In this document: piece by piece, positions 40,940-51,939 of the stretch | How the letters are laid out: each line of letters starts with the position of its first letter | Numbering within the stretch: position 1 is the stretch's first letter | NCBI GenBank assembly: GCA_016286665.1 | Contig: JAEETX010000009.1 | Location: forward strand, 1-52,049 | Direction: 5' to 3' | DNA length: 52,049 nucleotides | Source: Oscillospiraceae bacterium | GTDB taxonomy: Bacteria > Bacillota > Clostridia > Oscillospirales > Oscillospiraceae | Notes under the pieces: generated by a model | The model's database searches: none | What the model saw: only the letters and a program-made list of their open reading frames with translations | What the model was told of the DNA's origin: nothing | Program-made: the position numbers and the translations under genes

Positions 40940-43900
40940 TCAGTCCTTTTCCGATTTCCTGACGGTCGTTTCCCAGCCTTCCACCGTTTTTCGGGCTTCC
41001 ACGGTCCATTCCCTGCCGCCTGCCCGGCAGCGGAGACGGTAACGCTCCCATGACGCGGGCGGATTCGGCCGGACGATGAGCTTCCCTTCCTTCGTTTTCA
41101 CGCCCAGCAGCTCCTCCACCGCCGTGCGCAGGAACCAGCCCGCCGCCCCGGTGTACCAGCTCCAGCCGCCCCGCCCCGGCATATCCGGATGAGCGTAGAC
41201 GTCGGCGGCCAGCACGAAGGGCTCCAGCTGATAGACTGCATCCTCCCTGCCGGAGGGCAGCATGGCTTCCAGCAGCTGCCAGCCCCGCTCCGTCTCTCCG
41301 CAGCGCAGGCAGGCCGCTGCCAGCCAGATGCCGCCATGGGTGTATTGTCCCCCGTTTTCCCGGACGCCGGGAAGATAGCTGCGGATATAGCCGGGGTCCG
41401 ACGCCCCGTTGAAGGGCGGCGTGAAAAGCTTCACCAGCCGCCGCTCCCGGTCCAGCAGCAGATCCGCAGCCTTGACCACGGCGGCCCGGCTCCGCTCTCT
41501 GTCCCCGAAACCGCTGAGCACGGCAAAGCTCTGGGAGAGGGAATCCAGCGCGCATTCCCCGTCCCCCTCCGCGCCCAGGGGACGCCCGTCAGCATAGTAT
41601 CCCCGGAGATAATGCCCGTCGGTCCACGCTTCCTCCGCCGCCTCCCCCAGGCTCCGCGCCGCCTTTCGCAGTTCCCCCTGACCCGCAGCCGCGCCGAAGC
41701 GGTCCAGCACCAGCGCGGCGAACCAGGTGAGCCAGACGCTTTCCCCCGCCACCCGGTCAAAGCCGTCGTTCCAGTCCCCGGCCCCGATATGCAGGAGCCC
41801 GTGGGGCCCGACGCCCCGGCGAAGTGCCAGCCGCAGCGCCCTCCGGCAGTGCTCCTTCAGGCTGTCTTCCCCTTCGGTCAGCGCGGTCTCATAGCGATCC
41901 TTCTCTTCCTTCCGCAGCGGCTCGGATCGAAGCCAGGGGGCCTTCGCCTCCCAGATGGAGGTGTCCCCCGTCTTTTCCGCATAGAGCGCGCAGGCATAGG
42001 GCAGCCACAGCAGATCATCCGAGCAGCGGGTCCTGACGCCCCTGTCTCCGTCCGGGCGGGGATGCCACCAGTGCATCACATCCCCCTCGCCGTATTGATG
42101 AGCGGCACAGCGCAGGAGATGCGCCTTTGCCAGCGCCGGAAAGGGATCGATCAGGGCGCAGATATCCTGCAGCTGGTCCCGGAATCCGTAAGCGCCGCCG
42201 CTCTGATAGAGTGAGCCGCGGCCCAGCATGCGGCACGCCAGCGTCTGATATACCGCCCAGCCGTTCATATACGCGTCCAGGGCGGGGCTGGGCGTCTCGA
42301 TGTGAAGGACGTCCGTGATCTCTTTCCAGTACGCTTTGGTTTCTTCCAGCAGGCGCTCCGCGTCCCGAACCGCGACCGGTTTTCCCGGACCCGGCCCCAC
42401 GCTGATCGTCAGTCTGTCCCCGGCGGGGAATTCCCCGGTGATCCAGCCGTCTTCCCCCGTCGCCGGTTCCGCCGGGACGCCTTTGTCGCCAAGCGTCACG
42501 CTGAGGCAGTCCGGCTCGCTGGGCCGGATGCGGTAACGCAGCTTGTCCGAGGGGCGCAGGCCATGAAGCTCCAGAAGGAGGATACGGCGGTCCTCCTTCG
42601 GCGGGATAAAGCCGGTGAGGACCGTTTCCGCAGCGCCGATGCGTTTCCGCCAGCGGATGAAGCCGAAGCCGTAGAGGATTTCCGTCGGCGCTTCATCGGC
42701 GTCCGCCGTGAGGGAGATGCTGCGCCCGTCCCGCTCCAGACACAGCTCCTCCGGCCCCCGGATCGCCAGGGGATCGTTCAGCCAGGGCGTCAGCCTCCCT
42801 TCTCTGGCGTTGTGCAGCCATAGATTTCCGCACAGGCTGTCGGCGGCGATCCAGCTCAGCCGCCCGTTGGTGAGCACGAGGCTCCAGGCGCGCCCGCCGA
42901 TCCCATTTTCCGTCCGGCACAGGAAGCCCTCCTCCGTGAAAACGCCGTTCCTCGCCGTTCTCGTCTCCGCGCACGGGGGCAGCAGCGCCTGTCCGTCGCC
43001 CCCCTCCGCAGCGCGCTTCGGCGCCGCCATCCCGGCTGCGTCCGACGCTGCCGCCAGCTCCCGATATTCGGCGTCGCCGCCGCCGAGAAAGCGAAAGCCT
43101 CCCGGCTGATCCTCCCAGCAGCCGAAACCCAGCCTCTGCGCCAGAGAGCGCAGCGCGGCGGCACGGGGCCGTCCGTAGACGCCTTCATCCTCCGTGAGGA
43201 TCGCCAGATCATATATGACGCCGAATCCGCGGAGGAAGGCCCAGGCGCAGAGCATCCGTTCCCCTTCCTTTTCCCGGCAGACCGCAACGGGCAGGTCGCC
43301 GGAGATGCCCCAACGCCAGAGCGCTTCCCTGCTGCGACGGGTACGGCGGCGCTTCTCCGGCACTTCGGCCAGCAGGGGCGTCAGAAGCTGTACCGCCTCC
43401 TCCGGTCGCAGCCGATCTTCCAGCCGGGGCAGCAGACGGCAAAACGCGCCGTTATCCTGCTGCTGCCCAAGCAGCAGCTCCCGCGCTGCCGCCGCGGCGC
43501 TCTCCCCTTCGCCGACGACGGCCAGCGCAAACACTGCGGTCTTTTCTTCTCCTGGGCGCAGACGCAAGCGGACGCGCAGCAGCGCGCAGGGCTCCGAGGA
43601 GGCGCGCACATCGCTCCCATGCCGCCGCAGCGCGCCGGCAATCGCCGTCAGGCCGCCGCGCCCCAGGGCGCGCTGCTTGTCCGTTTCCGCCTCGAAGGGT
43701 TCGCTGCAGGCAAGGGCAAGGCTGCAGGGCAGGCTCGCGCCGCCGGGGCGGCGGGAAACGACCAGGCTTTCTCCGATGCGCCGGCTTTCCAGGCACAGGC
43801 GGTGAAAGGCCGGGTGGGCTTCATAGTCCCGGCGGGCACAGAGGAGCGGCTCCAGATACAGGGCCAGCGTCACGTCCCGCGGGGAGTTCCCCTCGTTCGT

Positions 43901-46900
43901 CACCGTCACGCTGCGCACCTCGCCCCCCTTCTCCGGCACAAAGCTTTCCAGGCAGAAGCTCAGCCCCTCTCCCCGGCTGTACTGACGCGCCCGGCTTCCG
44001 TCCCAGGAGGAGCGGTATTCCCGGTCGCAGCGGTTTTCCGGCAGCGGCTGCAGGGAAACGGTGGCTGTTTCCGCGGCGGCAAAGAAGAATACGCCGTCAT
44101 GGGGCGCCAGCTCCCTGGCTTCCCCGTTGCCATCCTTCCGAATGCAGCAGGCGTCGCCGCCCCCCAGCTCGCTGACCAGGAGGCGGTAATTCCCGCCCGC
44201 CAGCGGATAGAGGGCGGGCCGCAGCGTATCGAAGCCGCTCCGTGCCATAAGGAAGCCCTCCGCGTACTTCCGTTCCGGTCTGGGGTCCGCCCGGTAATCC
44301 CGCACCGGACGGATGCGGGCTCCCACGGGGGTCTTCTCCTCCAGCAGCTCCCGGCAGGCGCGGTTGGCCGGGTCCGCGAGAAAGCGCCGCTGCATGACGC
44401 CGTCCAGCAGGCAGTTATCGATCGCCAGCAGGCTCATGCCCAGATGGTGGGACATGAAGCAGCGCACGGTCTGGAATTTCGCGCCGCCCCTGCGCTCCGC
44501 TGTAAAATCCAGCGCTTCGTAGAAGCCGTAACGACCTTCCGCCCCCAGCGCCCGAAGCCGGTGCAGATTCGCCACGGCGCTTCTCCTGTCCTCCGCCAGC
44601 GCAAGGAAAGCGGCATAGGGCGCGATCACCGCGTCCCGGTCCATGCCGTGCTTCAGGGCAAGCGCCTGCACGCCGTGCGCCTTGTAGGCATAGTTTTCCG
44701 CCGCGTCCCGCGCGCCGAAAGCGCTTTCCGACATGCCCCAGACGCCGCCGAAAACCCGCCTTCGCTGGGCATGGAGGCAGAATTCCTGGCTTTCCCCCAG
44801 CAGGGAGCCCTCCGGGCTGGGCATAAACAGAGCGGGCATCAGGTATTCAAACATGGTGCCCGTCCAGGAGGCCAGACCGCTCATGCCGGAATCGTCCGCC
44901 AGCGTCCGGCCCAGGCGCCGCCAATGCCGCCCCGGCGCTTCGCCCCGCGCCACGGCAAGGAAGCTGGCGATGCGCGCTTCGCTCTCCAGCAGATCATACC
45001 ACCCTCCGGCGGGCTTATCCTCCAGCGGATCCCACCCGATGCGCAGAAGCTCTTTCTCTTCGTCATAGAGGAAGTCCAGCTTCATTTCCCCGATCAGTTT
45101 TTGCAGCTTTCCGGAGATTTCGTCTTTCCCCGCTTCTGCGGCGGCGGAGCGCAGGGTGACGAGACAGGCCAGCAGATTGCCGCTGTCCACGGTGGAAATA
45201 AAGGGCGGCTGCAGGGGTTCGCCAGAGCGGATATCATACCAGTTATAATAATGGCCCCGGAAGCGGGGCAGATGTTCCATGGCCTCCAGCGTCTTCCCGA
45301 TGCGCTCCCAGCTCTTTTCCGGCGGCCAGACGCCCAGGTCCGCGGCAGCCAGAGCGGACAGGAGCCACAGTCCCATATTGGTGGGACTGGTGCGCTCCGC
45401 AGCCAGCAGGACAGGCGTTTCCTGCAGATTATCCGGCGGCAGGTAATGCTTTTCCGGGGTGATCAGATCCCCGTAATACCGGACGATATCCCCCGCGCAG
45501 TGGAGAAGGAACAGCTTCTGCGCCTCCGTGGGCGGATGCTTTGCCGGCCCCGAACGGCTGATGGCCAGGCTCAGGGCGGGCGTGAGCAGCCACACCAGCC
45601 CCAGGGCTTTCAGCACCACCCAGGGACAGATCAGCCCGGCAGCGGCGGCGGCAAGGCAGGGCCACATGCGCCGGAGATACATCCAAAGTCCGCCGCGGCT
45701 GCGCTCCTCCCCCTCCGCCGCGGTGACCCAGGCCAGCATATTCCGGCGGCTGATCAGGCTTCGGTAGAGCGCAAGCGCTATGGCGCCAGCATGGACCCAG
45801 GCGCGGAAAGGCAGCAGCAGGACCAGCCAAAGGAGCTGCAGAAAGTCGCTTTTTGCGGCGCTGAGGAACCTTGCCCGGTAGCGGCGGCGGTGCCGCTGCT
45901 CCCCGGCGGAATTGACGATGATCCGCAGGGCAAGGCAGCCCAGCTCCGCAGCCAGGCAGGCAAAGAGGGCTTTGCAGGGAAACAGGCCGCAGAGGAAAAG
46001 GGTCAGGAATTCCGCCGCCGGCGTCAGACTCCGCACCAGATTGTCCAGTATTTTCCATTTTGTGAGGGGCGTCAGAGGATTCGGAACGCGCTTCCCCTCC
46101 CCGTCCCGCACGCGGGGAAAGAGCCAGGGAAGCGTCTGCCAATCCCCCCTGATCCAGCGGTGCTGCCGCTCGAAATAGGAAAGGACGCCGGCGGGAAAGC
46201 CGTCGGTCAGCTCCAGGTCGCTGAGGTAAGCGCAGCCGACGTAGCCGCCCTCGATCAGGTCGTGGGACAGCAGGGTCTCCGGAGGAAAGCGACCCCGGAG
46301 GCAGGCATGGAACGCGTCCACATCCAATATCCCCTTGCCCGTGTAGCTGCCCTCCCCGAAAAGGTCCTGATAGACGTCGCTGTTCAGGCTGCCGTAAGGG
46401 TCCAGACCGCCCTGCCCGGCAAAAACGCGGGCGAACTCCGAACGCCCGGCGTCCTCCAGAGAGACGTTGATCTTCGGCTGCAGGATGCCGCAGCCCCGCC
46501 GGACGGTATGCGTCCGTTCATCGATCTCCGGCCGCTGCAGAGGATGGGCCAGCGTCCCCGCCAGGCGGGCGGCAGAGCCCAGATTCAGCATGGTATCCCC
46601 GTCCAGCACGATCAGGAAGCGGATATCCCGGAGGCAGGCAGGGTCCCCGGCGCGGACGCGGAGGCCGCTTTCTTCCCCCCGCAGCAGCGCAGTCAGCTCC
46701 ATCACGGCGCCTCGTTTCCGCTCTCTCCCCCGCCATACCCGGTCCCGCTCGCTGTAGACCCGCGGACGGTGCAGCAGGCAGAACCCGCCGTCATAGGTAT
46801 CGTTCAACCGCTTGATCACCGCCGCGGCGGCTTGCAGGACGGCCTCATCGGACGACGAAGCCTCGCGCTCCCCCTCCTTGAGGTCCGCCAGGAGCCCGAA

Positions 46901-47998
46901 GACCAGCTGCTCCCCGGCATCCCGGTTGGCCAGGCGGAACAGCTCCAGCTTTTCCGCCGCCGCCCGTGCCTCCTTCTCCCCCGTCAGCAGCACGGCGCTC
47001 ACCGCCAGGGTACGGCTCTCCGCCGGGATACCGCCGGAATAATCCAGCCGGGGAAGCCGCTGCGGGCGGACGCAGCGAGTGAACACGCGGTCAAAAAGGA
47101 ACTTCACCCCGTCGTGGAGGGAAGGCAGGGGCAGCAGCACTGCCGGGAACCAGCCCGTGCGGAAGGCCAGCGCCAGGGACAGGAGCAGGGGCAGCAGCAG
47201 ATGGAGGCTGAGATAAGCTCCGTAGGGCTTCCCCGCCGCCGGTCTGCCCAGGGGGTTCCGATAAAGGAATTCCCCCACGTGATGCCCGTCAGCTTCCGCC
47301 AGTGCCAAAACCTGCCGTGCCGCTTCCCCTTCGCCGATCCCCTGCCGCCGCGCCAGAGCCGAAAGGCGCTGCCGATAGTCCCACCGGGATTCCGCGTCCA
47401 TGCGGCCATATACCCCCGCAGGGTCTCTGCGCAGCGCCAGATCCAGGGTGCTGAGGCTCTCCGCCAGTCTGTCGAGCCGGCAGTCCTGCATCCACCGCAA
47501 GGAATGAAACACCTGCTCCGCATGCTCCGGATGCCGCCCCAGCCAGCGGATGAGGGCGCTGCGCAGCCCCGTCGGCAGCAGCGCCAGCTCTCCTTCCTCC
47601 AGCGGGCAGACGCGCTGAAAGCCGGAGAGGAACGCACGCAGCCGTTCCTCTCCGGCGCTGCCGCCGCCGGACTTCACCAGGGCGTCCATGGCCGCGCAGA
47701 GGAGGAGCCTGCCGTCCTGCAGCCGCCTTAGCCCACGCCCCCCGCGCAACTCCGCGCAGCTGAGAGCCGTGTCCCGGCGCAGGATATGCCGGTTATCCAG
47801 GAGCCACTCCTTCGCCGGCGTCCCGGCAAGCTCCGGGCCTTTACACACTTCCTCCAGACGCGCCTCCGCATCCTTCAGCCGCGCGGCTTCCTTCCGCCCG
47901 CCTGACCTGCCTGCGGCGGTCATGAGCCGGGCGGTGTTCTCCCCGTAGCGGGGCAGCGTTTCCAGATCGATCAGCAGATTCACTTTGTCATTCTTCAT
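40940..47998 (-). CDS. NdvB-type cyclic beta-glucan synthase/glucan phosphorylase, compact form
   Basis: A 2,352-residue membrane protein. After a soluble N-terminus there are membrane helices near residue 270-310, then a family 84-type glycosyltransferase with a DGD motif (LIVLDGDTM near 466) and a QHRWIRGDWQ motif near 614, then more helices to about 830. Next comes a glycoamylase-like domain (about 870-1330; NMGLWLLSALAAADLG). The C-terminal third is a GH94 phosphorylase with the catalytic Asp region YGFRDQLQDI near 1941, HWWHP, and RTRCSDDLLWLPY. This is the NdvB order of cyclic beta-1,2-glucan synthase, shorter than the about 2,800 residues of rhizobial forms. I take the ATG at 47998, with GGGGAGG upstream, over a far upstream start that overlaps ylxM and ffh. 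The exact product cannot be told. Confidence 0.85.
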   Translation of the reverse strand: MKNDKVNLLIDLETLPRYGENTARLMTAAGRSGGRKEAARLKDAEARLEEVCKGPELAGTPAKEWLLDNRHILRRDTALSCAELRGGRGLRRLQDGRLLLCAAMDALVKSGGGSAGEERLRAFLSGFQRVCPLEEGELALLPTGLRSALIRWLGRHPEHAEQVFHSLRWMQDCRLDRLAESLSTLDLALRRDPAGVYGRMDAESRWDYRQRLSALARRQGIGEGEAARQVLALAEADGHHVGEFLYRNPLGRPAAGKPYGAYLSLHLLLPLLLSLALAFRTGWFPAVLLPLPSLHDGVKFLFDRVFTRCVRPQRLPRLDYSGGIPAESRTLAVSAVLLTGEKEARAAAEKLELFRLANRDAGEQLVFGLLADLKEGEREASSSDEAVLQAAAAVIKRLNDTYDGGFCLLHRPRVYSERDRVWRGRERKRGAVMELTALLRGEESGLRVRAGDPACLRDIRFLIVLDGDTMLNLGSAARLAGTLAHPLQRPEIDERTHTVRRGCGILQPKINVSLEDAGRSEFARVFAGQGGLDPYGSLNSDVYQDLFGEGSYTGKGILDVDAFHACLRGRFPPETLLSHDLIEGGYVGCAYLSDLELTDGFPAGVLSYFERQHRWIRGDWQTLPWLFPRVRDGEGKRVPNPLTPLTKWKILDNLVRSLTPAAEFLTLFLCGLFPCKALFACLAAELGCLALRIIVNSAGEQRHRRRYRARFLSAAKSDFLQLLWLVLLLPFRAWVHAGAIALALYRSLISRRNMLAWVTAAEGEERSRGGLWMYLRRMWPCLAAAAAGLICPWVVLKALGLVWLLTPALSLAISRSGPAKHPPTEAQKLFLLHCAGDIVRYYGDLITPEKHYLPPDNLQETPVLLAAERTSPTNMGLWLLSALAAADLGVWPPEKSWERIGKTLEAMEHLPRFRGHYYNWYDIRSGEPLQPPFISTVDSGNLLACLVTLRSAAAEAGKDEISGKLQKLIGEMKLDFLYDEEKELLRIGWDPLEDKPAGGWYDLLESEARIASFLAVARGEAPGRHWRRLGRTLADDSGMSGLASWTGTMFEYLMPALFMPSPEGSLLGESQEFCLHAQRRRVFGGVWGMSESAFGARDAAENYAYKAHGVQALALKHGMDRDAVIAPYAAFLALAEDRRSAVANLHRLRALGAEGRYGFYEALDFTAERRGGAKFQTVRCFMSHHLGMSLLAIDNCLLDGVMQRRFLADPANRACRELLEEKTPVGARIRPVRDYRADPRPERKYAEGFLMARSGFDTLRPALYPLAGGNYRLLVSELGGGDACCIRKDGNGEARELAPHDGVFFFAAAETATVSLQPLPENRCDREYRSSWDGSRARQYSRGEGLSFCLESFVPEKGGEVRSVTVTNEGNSPRDVTLALYLEPLLCARRDYEAHPAFHRLCLESRRIGESLVVSRRPGGASLPCSLALACSEPFEAETDKQRALGRGGLTAIAGALRRHGSDVRASSEPCALLRVRLRLRPGEEKTAVFALAVVGEGESAAAAARELLLGQQQDNGAFCRLLPRLEDRLRPEEAVQLLTPLLAEVPEKRRRTRRSREALWRWGISGDLPVAVCREKEGERMLCAWAFLRGFGVIYDLAILTEDEGVYGRPRAAALRSLAQRLGFGCWEDQPGGFRFLGGGDAEYRELAAASDAAGMAAPKRAAEGGDGQALLPPCAETRTARNGVFTEEGFLCRTENGIGGRAWSLVLTNGRLSWIAADSLCGNLWLHNAREGRLTPWLNDPLAIRGPEELCLERDGRSISLTADADEAPTEILYGFGFIRWRKRIGAAETVLTGFIPPKEDRRILLLELHGLRPSDKLRYRIRPSEPDCLSVTLGDKGVPAEPATGEDGWITGEFPAGDRLTISVGPGPGKPVAVRDAERLLEETKAYWKEITDVLHIETPSPALDAYMNGWAVYQTLACRMLGRGSLYQSGGAYGFRDQLQDICALIDPFPALAKAHLLRCAAHQYGEGDVMHWWHPRPDGDRGVRTRCSDDLLWLPYACALYAEKTGDTSIWEAKAPWLRSEPLRKEEKDRYETALTEGEDSLKEHCRRALRLALRRGVGPHGLLHIGAGDWNDGFDRVAGESVWLTWFAALVLDRFGAAAGQGELRKAARSLGEAAEEAWTDGHYLRGYYADGRPLGAEGDGECALDSLSQSFAVLSGFGDRERSRAAVVKAADLLLDRERRLVKLFTPPFNGASDPGYIRSYLPGVRENGGQYTHGGIWLAAACLRCGETERGWQLLEAMLPSGREDAVYQLEPFVLAADVYAHPDMPGRGGWSWYTGAAGWFLRTAVEELLGVKTKEGKLIVRPNPPASWERYRLRCRAGGREWTVEARKTVEGWETTVRKSEKD

Positions 47999-48069
47999 AG
48001 CCTGCTTATGTTTCCTCCCCGCCGCGGCAATATACCCCTGCATCATCCAAAGAAAAACGCAGATTTCCC

Positions 48070-48098
48070 TTGACAACGGTCTCGCTTTCCGGTACAAT
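48070..48098 (+). promoter_or_regulatory. Promoter of the ylxM-ffh-rpsP operon
   Basis: TTGACA (48070-48075), 17 bases, TACAAT (48093-48098). It lies in the roughly 145-base gap shared with the divergent glucan synthase, for which I see only a weak TATATT -10 candidate. Confidence 0.75.
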
Positions 48099-48142
48099 GC
48101 TCGCCTGTAAGGGCAAATCACTTTACACGGGAGGCGGATAGC

Positions 48143-48505
48143 TTGGATAAAACGGTCTATCTCTCCCTCCTGCTGGATTTCTACGGGCTGCTTCTGACGG
48201 AGAAGCAGAGGGAATACGCGGACCTCTATTACAACGAAAACCTCTCCCTCAGCGAGATCGCGGAAAACGACGGCATCAGCCGCCAGGCCGTGCGCGACGC
48301 GCTGCTGCGGGCGGAGACGGTGCTGCGGGACACGGAGGAAAAAACCGGCCTGGTCGCCCGGCACACGAAGCTCCTCGCCCAGATCGGCGAAGCGGATGCG
48401 CTGCTGGAGCGGATCGGCAGCCTGAACAGCCGGAAGATCAACAGCCCCGAGCTGCTTTCCCTCTGTCTGGAGCTGCATCGGAAGCTGGATGAAATGAAGC
48501 TTTGA
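48143..48505 (+). CDS. ylxM: YlxM-family helix-turn-helix protein of the SRP operon
   Basis: A 120-residue protein with a sigma-4-like helix-turn-helix (LSEIAENDGISRQAVRDAL, about residues 34-53). YlxM is encoded before ffh in most Firmicutes and modulates the signal recognition particle. The start is TTG at 48143, with GGGAGGCG upstream. ffh follows after 34 bases, which hold a small GCGGAG / CTCCGC hairpin. Confidence 0.92.
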   Translation: MDKTVYLSLLLDFYGLLLTEKQREYADLYYNENLSLSEIAENDGISRQAVRDALLRAETVLRDTEEKTGLVARHTKLLAQIGEADALLERIGSLNSRKINSPELLSLCLELHRKLDEMKL

Positions 48506-48539
48506 CGCGGAGGTCTCTCCGCCTGCAAGGAACAACGAC

Positions 48540-49886
<1,347 letters not shown>

Positions 49887-49980
49887 GCCGTCCAGCCCCG
49901 GCCCAGCCCGAATCTATGCGCGGACAAAGTCAGAGACTTTTCCATATATAAAAACAAATCTTTTTCAGAGGTGTATCATC

Positions 49981-50220
49981 ATGGTCAAAATCAGACTTCG
50001 CAGAATGGGCGCTAAGAAAGCCCCCTACTACCGCATCGTCGTCGCCGACTCCCACTTCCCCAGGGACGGCCGCTTCATCGAAGAGATCGGCACCTACAAC
50101 CCCCTGACCGAGCCCAGCGAGATCAAGGTGGACGTCGAGCGGGCCCAGGCCTGGATCAAGAACGGCGCGCAGCCCACGGATACCGTCAAGAATCTTCTCA
50201 AGAAGGCCGGCGCGATCTGA
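49981..50220 (+). CDS. rpsP: 30S ribosomal protein S16
   Basis: A 79-residue protein, [20 protein letters not shown], normal for S16, which stabilises 16S rRNA in early 30S assembly. The 94-base gap after ffh contains an AT-rich patch (GGACAA, 17 bases, TATATA) that could be a secondary promoter. GAGG precedes the ATG. Confidence 0.98.
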   Translation: MVKIRLRRMGAKKAPYYRIVVADSHFPRDGRFIEEIGTYNPLTEPSEIKVDVERAQAWIKNGAQPTDTVKNLLKKAGAI

Positions 50221-50252
50221 AAATCCGCGCAGCCGAAAGGAATTAGTTTTCA

Positions 50253-50483
50253 ATGAAAGAGCTCTTACAGTATATCGCGCAGAACCTGGTGGACCATCCC
50301 GACGAGGTGACGGTCACCGAACGCGAAGAGGACGGCGAGACCACTCTGGAGCTCCGTGTCGCCGACGGGGACATGGGCAAGGTGATCGGCCGTCAGGGCC
50401 GGATCGCCAAGGAAATCCGCGTCCTGGTGAAATCCCTGGCCCAGCGCCAGGATAAGCGCGTCAACGTAGATATCGTGGACTGA
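50253..50483 (+). CDS. khpA: KH-domain RNA-binding protein KhpA (YlqC)
   Basis: A 76-residue single KH domain with the GxxG loop in GKVIGRQGRIAKEIR. KhpA pairs with KhpB/EloR and affects cell division and small-RNA use in Firmicutes. It lies 32 bases after rpsP, the usual order, with AAAGGA before the ATG, and a hairpin follows the stop. Confidence 0.94.
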   Translation: MKELLQYIAQNLVDHPDEVTVTEREEDGETTLELRVADGDMGKVIGRQGRIAKEIRVLVKSLAQRQDKRVNVDIVD

Positions 50484-50486
50484 CGG

Positions 50487-50519
50487 AAATTGCCGGAGAT
50501 TCGCTCTCCGGCAATTTTT
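50487..50519 (+). terminator. Intra-operon terminator between khpA and rimM
   Basis: AAATTGCCGGAGA / TCTCCGGCAATTT, 13-bp perfect stem with a 5-base loop and TTTTT. It has all features of an intrinsic terminator, yet rimM starts 25 bases later with no obvious promoter, so it should adjust the dose of rimM-trmD against ffh-rpsP. Confidence 0.85.
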
Positions 50520-50543
50520 CCGACTGGCAAAAAGGAGCCGCTT

Positions 50544-51035
50544 ATGGAACCGAGCCGTTTTCTGGAGATCGGAAAGATCATCAACACCCACGGCGTCCGG
50601 GGTGAGGTGAAGCTGGAGCCCTGGGCCGACAGCCCGCAGCAGCTGAAAACGCTGAAAGCCCTGTGGCTGGAGGGGGGCAAGGCCCTTCCTATCCGGGAAT
50701 GCCGCGTCCACGGCCGCTTCGTCATCCTGAAGCTGGAGGGTGTGGACAGCGTGGAAGCCGCCATGGTCCTCAAGGGCAAGACGGCGCTGGCGGACCGGGC
50801 CGACCTGCCCCTGCCGGAGGGCAGCTTCTTCATTCAGGACATGATCGGCCTCCCCGTGCTGGACGGCGAGGGCCGGGAGATCGGCGTCCTGAAGGAGGTG
50901 CTGGACTATCCGGCGGGCCGCGTCTTCGTGGTGCGGGGGGAAACGGAACACCTCATCCCCGAAAAGGGCGGCTTCTTCACCTCCCTGGACCCGTCCCTGG
51001 GCCACCTGACCGCCGAGCTGCTGGAGGGAATGTAA
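50544..51035 (+). CDS. rimM: 16S rRNA-processing protein RimM
   Basis: A 163-residue maturation factor for the 30S head, binding S19. It begins LEIGKIINTHGVRGEVKLEP and has the PRC-barrel segment FFIQDMIGLPVLDGEGREIG. I use the ATG at 50544, which has AAAGGAG upstream; a longer in-frame start lies in the terminator stem. trmD starts 1 base after its stop. Confidence 0.96.
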   Translation: MEPSRFLEIGKIINTHGVRGEVKLEPWADSPQQLKTLKALWLEGGKALPIRECRVHGRFVILKLEGVDSVEAAMVLKGKTALADRADLPLPEGSFFIQDMIGLPVLDGEGREIGVLKEVLDYPAGRVFVVRGETEHLIPEKGGFFTSLDPSLGHLTAELLEGM

Positions 51036-51036
51036 C

Positions 51037-51810
51037 ATGGTCGCTATGCACATCGACATCCTGACCCTCTTTCCCGATTCGATCAACGCGGTGATGAAGG
51101 AAAGCATCCTGGGCCGCGCCCAGCGAAACGACGTCATCCGGATCGAAGCCCACCAGATACGGGACTATACGAAAAACAAACAGATGCAGGTGGACGATTA
51201 CCCCTACGGCGGCGGCCAGGGGATGCTGATGCAGGTGCAGCCGCTTTATGACTGCTGGGCCGATGTGTGCCGCCAGGCCGGGCGAAGACTCCACACCATC
51301 TTCCTCTCCGCCGCCGGGAAGCGCTTCACCCAGGCGGACGCCATCCGCCTCAAGGAGACCCAGGAGCGTTTCATCCTGGTCTGCGGCCACTATGAGGGCG
51401 TGGACGAGCGCTTTATTGAGGAATGCGTGGATGAGGAGATCAGCGTGGGGGATTTCGTCCTCACCGGGGGCGAGCTTCCGGCCATGACTGTAGCGGACGC
51501 CGTGTGCCGCCTGGTGCCCGGCGTACTGGCGGACGCCAGCTGCTTCAAGGACGAGAGCCACTACAGCGGCCTGCTGGAATACCCCCAGTATTCCCGCCCG
51601 GAGAACTGGCACGACATGCACGTTCCGCCGGTGCTCCTCTCCGGCAACCACGCCGCCATCGCCCGCTGGCAGCGCAAGGAGGCCCTTCGCCGGACGCGGG
51701 AGCGGCGGCCGGACATGCTGGAGGGCTTCCAGCTCAGCAAGCTGGATCGCCAGCTGCTGGAGGAGCTGGACAGGGAATCCTCCCCTACCGGGGAAAGGGA
51801 AACCAACTGA
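51037..51810 (+). CDS. trmD: tRNA (guanine-37-N1)-methyltransferase TrmD
   Basis: A 257-residue SPOUT methyltransferase making m1G37, which prevents frameshifting. The trefoil-knot SAM site is seen in YPYGGGQGMLMQ, CGHYEGVDERF and EISVGDFVLTGGELPAMTV. GGAGGG lies before the ATG at 51037, overlapping the rimM end; another ATG nine bases later is possible. rplS, which often follows trmD, is absent here. Confidence 0.97.
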   Translation: MVAMHIDILTLFPDSINAVMKESILGRAQRNDVIRIEAHQIRDYTKNKQMQVDDYPYGGGQGMLMQVQPLYDCWADVCRQAGRRLHTIFLSAAGKRFTQADAIRLKETQERFILVCGHYEGVDERFIEECVDEEISVGDFVLTGGELPAMTVADAVCRLVPGVLADASCFKDESHYSGLLEYPQYSRPENWHDMHVPPVLLSGNHAAIARWQRKEALRRTRERRPDMLEGFQLSKLDRQLLEELDRESSPTGERETN

Positions 51811-51827
51811 ACTGCCGGACTAAGCGA

Positions 51828-51861
51828 CATGCCGGAATGAACGAAGATTCATTCCGGCATG
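51828..51861. terminator. Hairpin after trmD
   Basis: CATGCCGGAATGAA / TTCATTCCGGCATG, a 14-bp perfect stem with a CGAAGA loop. The following sequence (GATTTATATAAG) is A/T-rich but not a clean U-run. Probable end of the SRP operon. Confidence 0.65.
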
Positions 51862-51879
51862 GATTTATATAAGTAAATC

Positions 51880-51908
51880 TTGAAATTGCCTGCCGCCGCG
51901 TATATAAT
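51880..51908 (+). promoter_or_regulatory. Promoter of the MATE transporter gene
   Basis: TTGAAA (51880-51885), 17 bases, TATAAT (51903-51908). Confidence 0.75.
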
Positions 51909-51939
51909 ATAAGAATATCAATGCAGGAGGTCCTATTTT

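Noticed and set aside
43619-47731. Very long open frame on the plus strand (over 1,300 codons) opposite the glucan synthase
   Set aside because: The minus-strand frame shows clear glycosyltransferase, glycoamylase and GH94 motifs; the plus-strand translation is Arg/Gln/Pro/Ala-rich with no domain. It is a GC-driven shadow.
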